From Eustoma russellianum (Eukaryota; Streptophyta; Magnoliopsida; Gentianales; Gentianaceae), in contig AP025071.1 of assembly GCA_036186865.1 (NCBI GenBank), positions 13,488,475 to 13,552,474 of the forward strand: a stretch of DNA of 64,000 bases, read 5' to 3'. Shown one piece after another: positions 9,567 through 20,125 of the stretch. The position numbers and the translations under genes were made by a program. Each line of letters begins with the position of its first letter. Position 1 is the stretch's first letter. A model generated the notes under the pieces. It ran no database searches. It was not told the origin of the DNA and saw nothing but the letters and a program-made list of their open reading frames with translations.

Positions 9567-11548
9567 GTACATAACATCAAAGAAAGACAAGTTGCTGGTT
9601 ATAACAACAAAGAAGATGAAAAGAACAAAGCCAATTGGATAGTTGATAGTGGTTGCTCAAGACATATGACGGGCAACAAAAATTTGTTTAGCACACTTAA
9701 AAACGTTGCAAAAGGTGGCAAAGTCACCTTTGGAGACAACAACCAGGGCCAAATAATTGGCAAAGGCAAGGTTGGTGATCCAAACAAGTTTGAGATCAAA
9801 AACGTCCTACTTGTAAGTAACTTAACCTTTGAGCTTTTAAGTGTTTCTCAACTATGTGACAACAACTTGAATGTTCTCTTCTCCTCCACCTCTTGTAAGA
9901 TAATGGATAAAAACAATCAAGTTGTGTTAAAAGGAAAACGTGAAGGAAACATATATGTGCTTAACATGGATGATATGCTAAGTAGTAACACAAAATGTCT
10001 TGTTTCACATGAATCTGATCCCAATCTTTGGCATAGACGTTTAGGACACATTGGTATATCAACCTTAGAAAAACTACACGCTAAAAGTCTTGTTAAAGGA
10101 TTGCCTAAACTTAACTTGGATGATTTTCAACTATGTGAATCTTGTATCAAAGGCAAACATGTTAGAGAATCCCTTAAGCCTAAAACCGAGTTCACAACGT
10201 CAAGAATACTAGAACTCTTGCATATAGATTTATTTGGTCCATGTAGAACAAGAAGCTTAGGTGGAAGTTATTATGTATGTGTAATAGTTGATGATTTCTC
10301 AAGATATACTTGGACATTGTTTCTTGCTTCAAAAGATGAAAGTGCATCATCTATAACTAATCTAATTAGACAACTTGAAAATGAACATGAATCACATGTT
10401 ATTAAGATAAGGAGTGATAGAGGTGGTGAGTTTAAAAATAGTGAATTAATCAAATTCTGTAATGAAAAGGGTATAAAACATGAATTCTGCCCACCAAGAA
10501 CTCCTCAACTTAATGGTGTAGTTGAAAGAAAGAATAGGACTATTCAAGAAGTAGCAAGAACAATGATGGTAGAAAACAAAGTACCTAAATTCTTATGGGC
10601 TGAAGCAGTAAACACTTCAAGTTATATGATCAACAGACTATCAATAAGAAAGAAATTGAACAAAACACCATATGAAATCTTAAATGGACGACTCCCAAAA
10701 GTAAACTATCTAAAAGTCTTTGGTTGTAAATGATTTGTATTGAACACAAAAGATAACTTAGATAAGTTTGATCCTAAGTCTGATGAACATATATTTGTGG
10801 GATATTCAATGAACTCTAAAGCATATAGATGTTATAATGCACAAACAAGAAAGATAGTTGAATCTATACATGTGAAGTTCAATGAAAATGCATATCTCCA
10901 AACAAGTAATCAACATGAAATCTATGTACCAAATGATCAAATACTTCATGATGAAGATGAACTTATCCTACCACCTACAAATGAACAAATTGAAACACCA
11001 AATCAAACTCTTGAAATGCATGAAGTTCAAACTCCCCCTACACAAGAACATAATGAAGAAAATGTGCCTAACCAACCTATTGAACATCATGAACCTATTG
11101 AAGATGCACAACCAAGTAATTGGTGGCAAATAAGAGATAAACAAAAGCATCCTCAAGAACTTATCATAGGAGATGTAAATCAAGGGGTTAGAACACGTAG
11201 GCAAATAGATCCTAATGAATATGATCAATGGCATGCACTTATATCCCAAATTGAACCTAAGAATGTGAATGATGCCTTAAACGATGCATATTGGATAGAT
11301 GCAATGCATGAAGAGTTAAACCAATTTGAAAGAAACAATGTGTGGGATTTAGTACCTAAACCCGAGGATAAATCAATCATTGGAACTAAATGGGTGTTTA
11401 GGAACAAAATGAATGAACAAGGGGTTGTAGTAAGAAATAAAGCAAGACTTGTAGCTCAAGGATATAATCAAGAAGAGGGTATTGATTACGATGAAACATT
11501 TGCCCCCGTAGCAAGATTAGAATCCATACGCCTCTTATTAGCTTTTGC
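9567..11548 (+). pseudogene. pol: C1 Pol, first part (PR-IN-start of RT), broken
   Basis: Aspartic protease motif IVDSGCSRHMTG is at residues 25-35 of the open frame. Integrase follows, with the HRRLGH...CESC zinc site and the catalytic D-D-35-E set (HIDLFGP, IRSDRGGEF, GVVERKNRT). A TGA at 10731-10733 replaces a Cys codon shortly after integrase. The frame then resumes through the TKWVFRNKM and DETFAPVARLES segments of RT and is cut at LLAFA by C2. The first ATG is at 9666, but the protease Asp lies upstream of it, so expression needs fusion to Gag. Element C2 shows the unbroken equivalent. Confidence 0.92.
11544..11548. repeat. target-site duplication of C2 (left)
   Basis: TTTGC; repeated at 22874-22878. 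Both lie within the C1 RT codons for LLAFA. Confidence 0.95.
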
Positions 11549-14296
11549 TGTTGGACCTGTATAGCACCACTAGAGGGGGGGGTGAATAGTGGGTTAGCGG
11601 AAATTACACTACAATTACCTTCAAAAACTTGTTTGAAGACCCCTTTGCCTCTTTAGCCTCAGGTTCTGGAATTTCCAGAAACAGTTCAATGTTTTGAGTG
11701 CTTTGGTTGAACCACTTATACACCTGTGCAAGCTCTCAAACTTGGCAGAGATCAAGTTTAGAATGTTTATAGTACGTCATAAAAATTTCAGTCAATTCCA
11801 AGCAAGTTTGCACGTTCAAATAAGCAAGATAAGTAAAGTGTGCAATTCTGGCAGTTTCAGGCAGAATGTTAGCTTAACTTCAAACGATGATATCTCAAAA
11901 TCTACCCGTGCTATTTTGATGAATCTTATGTCAAATTAAACCTTATGATGTCTAGTTTAATTTGATATAAGGCTCACTTCAAGATTCGCAGGATAACCTA
12001 TTCAAATTGAACAAGTTTTGCACACTGGTCAGAATTGTTCACAGAATGTAGCAACAATTTTGTGAAGACGATTTGAATATGCTAAACTCCTTAGAATTTA
12101 GTGATTCTTGCGGCTAATGAAAGCTAACACATTGAAGTATAATATATCCAAAATTCATGCAATTCTAAGACTGTTTGCTTGTTCAATTATGCGTGCCAAG
12201 TTAGTGTAACTCTCAGGCAGAAAACAGTAAGTGCAGGAAATAAGTAAAGAACACAAGGAATTATCCTGGTTCGGTCAATGTGACCTACTCCAGTCCCAAG
12301 AGACACCTTCTCTTGGATTTCACTAAACACCAAACACCAAAGTCACCTTACAAAGCCAAAGGAAGAAGCTTTTCACCAACTTCTTCAAGAGACTTCACCA
12401 AAACAAACAGCAACTAGTTTGTTTCACCTTTGCACCTTTGCACCTTTTGCTCACCTCTAAGGAGTAAGCTTTATACACCAGCTTCTCCCTTACAATATGT
12501 CGTTTAAAAGGTGTTGAAATGACAAGAAATGAAGAACTATACAATCATAAAGCTTGCTGCAAATGTGTTCTTCAATATAGAAGAATAGAAGAGAAGAATG
12601 GAGACAAAGAGCTGAATGTCTTGCTTGCTTTTCTTTTGTTTTTCGTTGGTGCACTTTTACTCTTCACCTTTGGAGCTATTTATAGCCAAGAGGACAGCCT
12701 AAAGGCTCCTCAAAGTAGACGTTGAAGCTGGTTGAGGAATGGAGAAAATTCAGCACTTTTCTAGCTTTCAAACTTAAGCTTATCTTTTGTTGCTTTGAAT
12801 TGGTCTTCAAACTGAACTTTTATCCTTCATCTTATCCCATTATAGACGTTGGAATGAGGTGGAAAATGACTTCATTTGAACGTTTAAAAGGCAGCTCCAA
12901 TCAGTAATGTCCATGTGTGAATAACTTGCCATGTATGCAGCTGAATTGGCATGTATTTTGAACAAATTTATCTCCTCATTTTGAACACTAAATGAACGTT
13001 GGAATGGCTAGAATCAAGGCATTGGAGAATAGTTCAAAGATAGATAGAAATCAGCCAAGCCTTTGAGTTTGAATTGGTCTCCAATATAGCCGTTGCATCT
13101 TTCTTGGTTGAGAGACTTTTGCTTCAAATTTGCTACATTGTAGGACTTGTTTTTGTCACTCATCATAATCTGAATTTTGACCATATAGCATACGAAATGT
13201 TGCTCCATTTTTGAGCCAAAATAGCCGTTGAAAACAGCTCCAAAATATACAAGAATAGTCATTTGAAATCAGCACCAAAATAGGATTTATTTCAACTTGC
13301 CTTGACTTGTTCAAAATCTGAAAATTTGAACATGATTTGTGTGCCAATATCCGTTTGCACACATATAATATATAGCCATTTATGTCTTCAACATGTAGCA
13401 TAGAATACCATATGAAGAATGCCAAGAATTCCAAGAAAACCATAGATGAGATATAAGAATTCCAATTGATATACCATGCTGCCCGTTTCCATAAATATAG
13501 GGCATGTACTATATGTGACATAAACACATATAAACATCATATAACCAATATATAACACGTTAGAAGATCCATTGGCAAGTGAAGAGACCAGAATACCCCT
13601 TAGCACAAAAATAGGAATTTTGTCCTAGGATGAACCTAGACATGGTGCTGCTCCAGATTCATTTTTGCCATGATGTGACATGACTTATAAATGTGTCATA
13701 TGATCATATAAATCCATTGGAAGAAGACCAAATAAGAATGAGAAGTCCAAATGGTGAAATTACCAAGATAGCCCTTATATAGGTCAATAAGCTTCACCAC
13801 CGAGTCAAGTCAGTTTTTATCCGTGTCAAGCATGCTTTTCCTCAGCCAATTAGATTCTAAATTGAATAAGGATCATGTGGGCTTTTGAATGACTCAATTT
13901 GGAGTTCATTTGCTCAAGATATGAACCAAAACCTGCAATAGAATACTAAACCGAGCAATTTGCCTTATATTGTAAGTCATGTGACTTCAAGGCTTGGTTA
14001 GATCATATAATTAACATGTATTGGCTTATATATCATCTAAGATCAGTTTGAACATATCTTGATTTAGACATGTGATTGAATTGGCCAAGTTCAATCTCAT
14101 GATCTTAATCTAACTTGTTCAATCTTGATTCATTCAATCAATTTCACATTTAGCTCATAAATTCAATCTCATGCACACATATACTTTAAACGTTATACAC
14201 ACATACATGCTCACATATGCATTTTGCAATATATCACAACAATCTACATGCTCACATATGCATTTTGCAATCATTCAAACATGATATATCACAACA
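11549..14296 (-). repeat. 3' LTR of C2 (2748 bp)
   Basis: On the + strand it runs TGTTGGACC...TATCACAACA. Near the right end, which is the U3 start, a segment containing TGCTCACATATGCATTTTGCAAT is duplicated. Two TAGCCGTT motifs (13087-13094, 13222-13229) lie upstream of the TATA box. Confidence 0.95.
12677..12684 (-). promoter_or_regulatory. TATA box, C2 3' LTR
   Basis: Complement of TATAAATA in the conserved GGCTATAAATAGCTCC block. The equivalent in the 5' LTR, which drives transcription, is at 21254-21261. Confidence 0.65.
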
Positions 14297-14310
14297 ATCT
14301 CCCCCTTTTG
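14297..14310 (-). other. polypurine tract of C2
   Basis: On the - strand, CAAAAGGGGGAGAT abuts the 3' LTR. It is the plus-strand primer. Further GGGGGAGA-type tracts lie at about 14413-14472, the Sirevirus-type multiple-PPT arrangement. Confidence 0.85.
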
Positions 14311-14519
14311 ATGATTTGCAAAATTACCCCACATATGTGTATATTAAGCATCTAAATCAAGTATAAGCTTCTCTTTAAATCAAGTTAAGCTGCTCTTAAA
14401 ATCAAGTTAAGCTGCTCCCCCTTAATGTGTTATCTCCCCCTTAACATGACATACATATATCTCTCCCCCTTAATTTTGTAAATTATGCAAAAGACTGAAC
14501 TATGTGCACGGTGTAGTAG

Positions 14520-17500
14520 TCAGGTGTGAGCAATTAATCCAAGTCTTGCACGTAAATGCGCAAAGATAGCTTGATTAAGGGGTTTAGTGAATATGTCAGC
14601 TACTTGTTGATCAGTTCTAACATGTTCAATGTGTATATGTCCAAGATTAACATGATCACGGAGAAAATGATAACGTACTTCTATATGCTTTGCCTTAGAG
14701 TGTAGTACAGGGTTTTTAGACAAATTTATAGCACTTGTACTATCACAATAGATGGGGATATTATTTACTTGTATTTCAAAGTCTGAAAGTTGTTGTTTAA
14801 TCCATAATAGTTGAGTACAACATAGACTTAAAGACATATATTCTGCTTCAGTAGTAGAAAGTGCAACACTAGATTGTTTCTTTGAAAACCAAGATATTAG
14901 TGAGTTTCCTAGGAATTGACATGTTCCACTAGTGCTCTTTCTATCTACTCTACATCCACCATAATCTGCATCTGAATATGCATGTAGACTTAGACTAGAT
15001 TGTCTATCATACCATAAGCCTAATGTTGGTGTATGTTGAAGATATCTAAATATTCTTTTTACAGCTTTAAAGTGTGACAACTTAGGCATACTTTGAAATC
15101 TTGCACACATACATACTGCAAACATAATATCAGGTCTACTAGCAGTTAGATATAGCAATGAACCAATCATAGACCTATATAGTGTTTCATCAAATGCAAC
15201 ACCATTTTCATCTTTGTCTAATTTTGTTGAAGTACACATTGGTGTTGGAGATGGTTTCAAGTTTTCAAAGTTGAATTTCTTTATCATATCTCTTATGTAT
15301 TTGGCTTGATTGATATGTATACCACTTGATGTTTGTTTTATTTGCAAGCCTAAGAAATAGTTTAATTCACCAACCATAGACATTTCAAACTCAGACTTCA
15401 TACAATCTTCAAAGTCTTTTACTAAGTTAGGATTAGTTGAACCAAAGATTATGTCATCTACATATATTTGTATTACAAGCAAATCTTTGTCTTTCTTTTT
15501 CAAGAATAAGGTACTATCTATGGTTCCTCTTTGAAAGTTGTTACTTAGTAAAAAGTTGGCAAATCTTTCATACCATGCACGGGGGGCTTGTTTCAAACCA
15601 TATAAGGCTTTCTTAAGTTTATATACATGATTAGGGTTCTTTGGATCTTCAAAGCCTGGTGGTTGTTTAACAAAAACTTCTTCTTGGATATAGCCATTTA
15701 AGAATGCACTCTTAACATCCATTTGGAATAATTTGATGTTATTATAACATGCAAAAGCTAATAAGAGGCGTATGGATTCTAATCTTGCTACAGGGGCAAA
15801 TGTTTCATCGTAATCAATACCCTCTTCTTGATTATATCCTTGAGCTACAAGTCTTGCTTTATTTCTTACTACAACCCCTTGTTCATTCATTTTGTTCCTA
15901 AACACCCATTTAGTTCCAATGATTGATTTATCCTCGGGTTTAGGTACTAAATCCCACACATTGTTTCTTTCAAATTGGTTTAACTCTTCATGCATTGCAT
16001 CTATCCAATATGCATCGTTTAAGGCATCATTCACATTCTTGGGTTCAATTTGGGATATAAGTGCATGCCATTGATCATATTCATTTGGATCTATTTGCCT
16101 ACGTGTTCTAACCCCTTGATTTACATCTCCTATGATAAGTTCTTGAGGATGCTTTTGTTTATCTCTTATTTGCCACCAATTACTTGGTTGTGCATCTTCA
16201 ATAGGTTCATGATGTTCAATAGGTTGGTTAGGCACATTTTCTTCATTATGTTCTTGTGTAGGGGGAGTTTGAACTTCATGCATTTCAAGAGTTTGATTTG
16301 GTGTTTCAATTTGATCATTTGTAGGTGGTAGGATAAGTTCATCTTCATCATGAAGTATTTGATCATTTGGTACATAGATTTCATGTTGATTACTTGTTTG
16401 GAGATATGCATTTTCATTGAACTTCACATGTATAGATTCAACTATCTTTCTTGTTTGTGCATTATAACATCTATATGCTTTAGAGTTCATTGAATATCCC
16501 ACAAATATATGTTCATCAGACTTAGGATCAAACTTATCTAAGTTATCTTTTGTGTTTAATACAAAGCATTTACAACCAAAGACTTTTAGATAGTTTACTT
16601 TTGGGAGTCGTCCATTTAAGATTTCAAATGGTGTTTTGTTCAATTTCTTTCTTATTGATAGTCTGTTGATCATATAACTTGAAGTGTTTACTGCTTCAGC
16701 CCATAAGAATTTAGGTACTTTGTTTTCTACCATCATTGTTCTTGCTACTTCTTGAATAGTCCTATTCTTTCTTTCAACTACACCATTAAGTTGAGGAGTT
16801 CTTGGTGGGGAGAATTCATGTTTTATACCCTTTTCATTACAGAATTTGATTAATTCACTATTTTTAAACTCACCACCTCTATCACTCCTTATCTTAATAA
16901 CATGTGATTCATGTTCATTTTCAAGTTGTCTAATTTGATTAGCTATAGATGATGCACTTTCATCTTTTGAAGCAAGAAACAATGTCCAAGTATATCTTGA
17001 GAAATCATCAACTATTACACATACATAATAACTTCCACCTAAGCTTCTTGTTCTACATGGACCAAATAAGTCTATATGCAAGAGTTCTAGTATTCTTGAT
17101 GTTGTGACCTCGGTTTTAGGCTTAAGGGATTCTCTAACATGTTTGCCTTTGATACAAGATTCACATAGTTGAAAATCATTCAAGTTAAGTTTAGGCAATC
17201 CTTTAACAAGACTTTTAGCGTGTAGTTTTTCTAAGGTTGATATACCAATGTGTCCTAAACGTCTATGCCAAAGATTGGGATCAGATTCATGTGAAACAAG
17301 ACATTTTGTGTTACTACTTAGCATATCATCCATGTTAAGCACATATATGTTTCCTTCACGTTTTCCTTTTAACACAATTTGATTGTTTTTATCCATTATC
17401 TTACAAGAAGTGGAGGAGAAGAGAACATTCAAGTTGTTGTCACATAGTTGAGAAACACTTAAAAGCTCAAAGGTTAAGTTACTTACAAGTAGGACGTTTT

Positions 17501-17732
17501 TGATCTCAAACTTGTTTGGATCACCAACCTTGCCTTTGCCAATTATTTGGCCTTGGTTGTTGTCTCCAAAGGTAACTTTGCCACCTTTTGCAACGTTCTT
17601 AAGTGTGCTAAACAAATTTTTGTTGCCCGTCATATGTCTTGAGCAACCACTATCAACTATCCAATTGGTTTTGTTCTTTTCATCTTCTTTGTTGTTATAA
17701 CCAGCAACTTGTCTTTCTTTGATGTTATGTAC
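14520..17732 (-). CDS. pol: C2 Pol polyprotein (PR-IN-RT-RNase H), intact
   Basis: This is the enzymatic polyprotein. It is open from 17732, with its first ATG at 17631-17633. Numbered from that ATG: the protease IVDSG lies just upstream; integrase zinc residues are HRRLGH at 123-128 and CESC at 156-159; integrase catalytic residues are D187, D250 and E286 with 35 residues between the last two. RT starts near 570, contains MDVKSAFLNG near 637 and YVDD near 723. RNase H includes SDADYGG near 886, TTEAEY near 926 and CDSTSA near 962. The order PR-IN-RT-RH is diagnostic of Ty1/copia, and the VTFGDN and VADIFTKPL style matches SIRE elements. No ORF follows it, so there is no env-like gene. Translation probably depends on fusion to Gag. 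Confidence 0.96.
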   Translation of the reverse strand, partial: VHNIKERQVAGYNNKEDEKNKTNWIVDSGCSRHMTGNKNLFSTLKNVAKGGKVTFGDNNQGQIIGKGKVGDPNKFEIKNVLLVSNLTFELLSVSQLCDNNLNVLFSSTSCKIMDKNNQIVLKGKREGNIYVLNMDDMLSSNTKCLVSHESDPNLWHRRLGHIGISTLEKLHAKSLVKGLPKLNLNDFQLCESCIKGKHVRESLKPKTEVTTSRILELLHIDLFGPCRTRSLGGSYYVCVIVDDFSRYTWTLFLASKDESASSIANQIRQLENEHESHVIKIRSDRGGEFKNSELIKFCNEKGIKHEFSPPRTPQLNGVVERKNRTIQEVARTMMVENKVPKFLWAEAVNTSSYMINRLSIRKKLNKTPFEILNGRLPKVNYLKVFGCKCFVLNTKDNLDKFDPKSDEHIFVGYSMNSKAYRCYNAQTRKIVESIHVKFNENAYLQTSNQHEIYVPNDQILHDEDELILPPTNDQIETPNQTLEMHEVQTPPTQEHNEENVPNQPIEHHEPIEDAQPSNWWQIRDKQKHPQELIIGDVNQGVRTRRQIDPNEYDQWHALISQIEPKNVNDALNDAYWIDAMHEELNQFERNNVWDLVPKPEDKSIIGTKWVFRNKMNEQGVVVRNKARLVAQGYNQEEGIDYDETFAPVARLESIRLLLAFACYNNIKLFQMDVKSAFLNGYIQEEVFVKQPPGFEDPKNPNHVYKLKKALYGLKQAPRAWYERFANFLLSNNFQRGTIDSTLFLKKKDKDLLVIQIYVDDIIFGSTNPNLVKDFEDCMKSEFEMSMVGELNYFLGLQIKQTSSGIHINQAKYIRDMIKKFNFENLKPSPTPMCTSTKLDKDENGVAFDETLYRSMIGSLLYLTASRPDIMFAVCMCARFQSMPKLSHFKAVKRIFRYLQHTPTLGLWYDRQSSLSLHAYSDADYGGCRVDRKSTSGTCQFLGNSLISWFSKKQSSVALSTTEAEYMSLSLCCTQLLWIKQQLSDFEIQVNNIPIYCDSTSAINLSKNPVLHSKAKHIEVRYHFLRDHVNLGHIHIEHVRTDQQVADIFTKPLNQAIFAHLRARLGLIAHT

Positions 17733-17824
17733 CTACAAATGTAAATAACAACTTAGGTACCCTTTGATTTTGGGTCCTTTCAAGGTTAGACAAGTTAAGT
17801 TCATGTTAGTGTACCTTTAGGTAC
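17733..17824 (-). other. candidate 92-nt intron at the C2 gag-pol junction
   Basis: Same length and boundaries as in C1: GTACCT donor after a Trp codon, TTTGTAG acceptor. Removing it would fuse 705 Gag codons to 1070 Pol codons in frame. Unspliced RNA would give Gag alone. Confidence 0.55.
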
Positions 17825-19939
17825 CCAAACTTGAACAACCTTTCTTGGTTTTGAAATGTTAAAATCATGTTGCATATAATGAACAAATAGTGGATTTTGA
17901 TACATAGAATATGATGGAAAAGGGGCTGCACATTTATGTCTAGTTGAATAAGCATTGTAAGTTCTATATGCATTTGAATGTTGCCATGTATATGAGTTAT
18001 ATCTTGGCCGTGTATAAGCATTGAATTTAGGCCGTGTATACGCAAGATGTTGTGTGTGTCTAGGCCGTGTGTTGTAAACTGATTTAGGCCGAGAGTATGT
18101 CATGTTCTTCACATAAGCATGTTGTTGCATATAAGGCATAACTTGAGCAGATTTCATACTACTTTGTTTAGGCATTCTTGTATACATGTAAGCATGGTTT
18201 CTAGGTGTATTTACCTTCCTATATGTTGATGCATTTTGCAATCTTTGTGATGAAGGTGGTGTGGGCAGAATAGGTTCATTTCTAAATGCATTTGGCCTAT
18301 ATTTCATGTTGGTTGAAGATGATACAAATGTTGTTTCCTTAGGTGTGTATTCAGCTTCTTTAACATATCCAAGACCTTGTTTGTCATTTCCATGCTTTTG
18401 AGATGCAATAAGAGTGTCTAACATGTTGGAACCATTCTTAAATTGTTCTAAAGATTTGTTCAAGTCTAGGTTGCATGCTTTTAATGATTCAAATTCAGTT
18501 TGTATTTCATGTAATTTAGACTTTAAAACGTTGAAATCAACACATTGCACACATTGCACATTTTCATGTTTGTTCTTAAGTTCCTTAATCTGATTTTGCA
18601 TTGAACTAATAGTGTTAGATGATTCAAGTTGAAGAACTTCTAGTTGAGAAGTTAGATTCAAGTTAGACGTCTCCAACTTGTTCTTCTCCTCAACTATTCT
18701 TTTCTTCTCCTTGGATAGCTTCTTATATCTATCATGCAACTTTTCTAATTCATCCAACAATTCATCTTGAGTAAAATCACATTCAGAGTCAGAATCGAAT
18801 GTTACCTCATTTGTAGACTTTGAAGCCAAACATGTTTGTGCAACTTCAGGTTCCTCCTCGGATTCGGATGAAGATGTGTCATCCCAAGTGCTTGCCTTAA
18901 GAGCTTTCTTCCTCCTTTGCTTAGGTTCTACTCTAGTTTGTGTCCTTGTCTTTTCATTCATGTCACGGTTTTTGTTCTTGTTTGGACAATCATATGAGAT
19001 GTGTCCTTGTTTGCCACATTCATAACACTTAAGTTCTTTATCATACCATTTACCATCTTGTTTGTTAGATTTCACATTGATAGGGGCAGCTGATTTTGCT
19101 TGTCTTTTAGTTGGTCTTTTCTTGAAAAACTTCCTTAAACGCCTAGCTAACAACATTATGTCTTCTTCATCACTTTCATCATCACTTTCATACTCGGCTT
19201 GATTAGATGATTCGGGTTCATTTGTTACAAATGCAAGTGATTTAGACTTGTTACTAGTTTCAGCCTTTCTTATATTCAACTTGTTTTCATAAACTTTTAA
19301 AGAGCCTATCAATTCATCAAGTTTTATTTGAGAAAGATCTTTGCTTTCTTCAATGGCACTAACTTTGGCATCCCATTCAATTGGCAAACTTCTCAAAACT
19401 TTTTGCACTTTTTCTTTCATCAAAAACGTTTTACCAAGGGATTCAAGTGAGTTGTATAAGTTTGTAAGCCTTAAATCCATATCAACAATTGATTCATTAG
19501 GCAGTAAATGAAATGTTTCAAGTGTAGTCATTAACATGTTAATCTTTGATTCCTTTACTTGATTAGTTCCTTCATGCTTCATTTCAAGACATTTCCACAT
19601 ATCCTTTGCACTTAAACATGAAGAGACATAGGCAGATTCACTCCTACTTAAACCATTCAACAATAATTGCATTGCTTTAGCATTAAGACTCATTTTCTTT
19701 TTATCTTCATCACTCCAATCTTTTCTATATTTCTCAACTTCTTGTGATAAGCCATCAATTATAACATGCTTAGTAGGCACATAAGGTCCATCTTCAATGA
19801 TGGACCACAAGTCTATGTCAATAGCCATTAAGAACAATTTCATCCTAAGTTTCCAATGACTAAAGTTTTCTCCATCAAAAAGAGGTGGTCTTTGTGTGGA
19901 CATGCCTTCTAATTCTATTTTCATGTGTGACTTAGACAT
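17801..19939 (-). CDS. gag: C2 Gag (712 aa)
   Basis: Same layout as C1 Gag: copia Gag N-terminal region, acidic ESDDESDEED stretch, CCHC knuckle CYECGKQGHISYDC near 305, coiled coil near 395-480, Tyr/Arg-rich tail. The tail carries an extra TRPK/TRPR unit relative to C1, giving 712 residues. Its sequence is closer to C3 Gag than to C1 Gag, although C2 shares its LTR type with C1. It starts 186 bp inside the 5' LTR/PBS boundary. Confidence 0.95.
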   Translation of the reverse strand: MSKSHMKIELEGMSTQRPPLFDGENFSHWKLRMKLFLMAIDIDLWSIIEDGPYVPTKHVIIDGLSQEVEKYRKDWSDEDKKKMSLNAKAMQLLLNGLSRSESAYVSSCLSAKDMWKCLEMKHEGTNQVKESKINMLMTTLETFHLLPNESIVDMDLRLTNLYNSLESLGKTFLMKEKVQKVLRSLPIEWDAKVSAIEESKDLSQIKLDELIGSLKVYENKLNIRKAETSNKSKSLAFVTNEPESSNQAEYESDDESDEEDIMLLARRLRKFFKKRPTKRQAKSAAPINVKSNKQDGKWYDKELKCYECGKQGHISYDCPNKNKNRDMNEKTRTQTRVEPKQRRKKALKASTWDDTSSSESEEEPEVAQTCLASKSTNEVTFDSDSECDFTQDELLDELEKLHDRYKKLSKEKKRIVEEKNKLETSNLNLTSQLEVLQLESSNTISSMQNQIKELKNKHENVQCVQCVDFNVLKSKLHEIQTEFESLKACNLDLNKSLEQFKNGSNMLDTLIASQKHGNDKQGLGYVKEAEYTPKETTFVSSSTNMKYRPNAFRNEPILPTPPSSQRLQNASTYRKVNTPRNHAYMYTRMPKQSSMKSAQVMPYMQQHAYVKNMTYSRPKSVYNTRPRHTQHLAYTRPKFNAYTRPRYNSYTWQHSNAYRTYNAYSTRHKCAAPFPSYSMYQNPLFVHYMQHDFNISKPRKVVQVWVPKGTLT

Positions 19940-20111
19940 GCTTCTTAGTGTTTGAGAAAACGTTTAAAACACTTATAAGAAGGAAAGAAAGTGTCACCTT
20001 GTTGTAGATACCAAATATGAAGAATATAAGAAAACCAGAAAATTTCCAGCAACTTTGCAACTTGGAGTGTAAACTGTTTTCAGCTCAAATAAGAATATGG
20101 TGCTCAACCTC

Positions 20112-20123
20112 GCTCTGATACCA
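20112..20123 (-). other. primer-binding site of C2 (tRNA-iMet)
   Basis: TGGTATCAGAGC on the - strand, two bases inside the 5' LTR. Confidence 0.93.
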
Positions 20124-20125
20124 CT

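Noticed and set aside
12519..12907. Short ORFs around the C2 TATA region, repeated in every LTR
   Set aside because: Present only because LTR sequence is conserved. They overlap promoter elements and have no domains.
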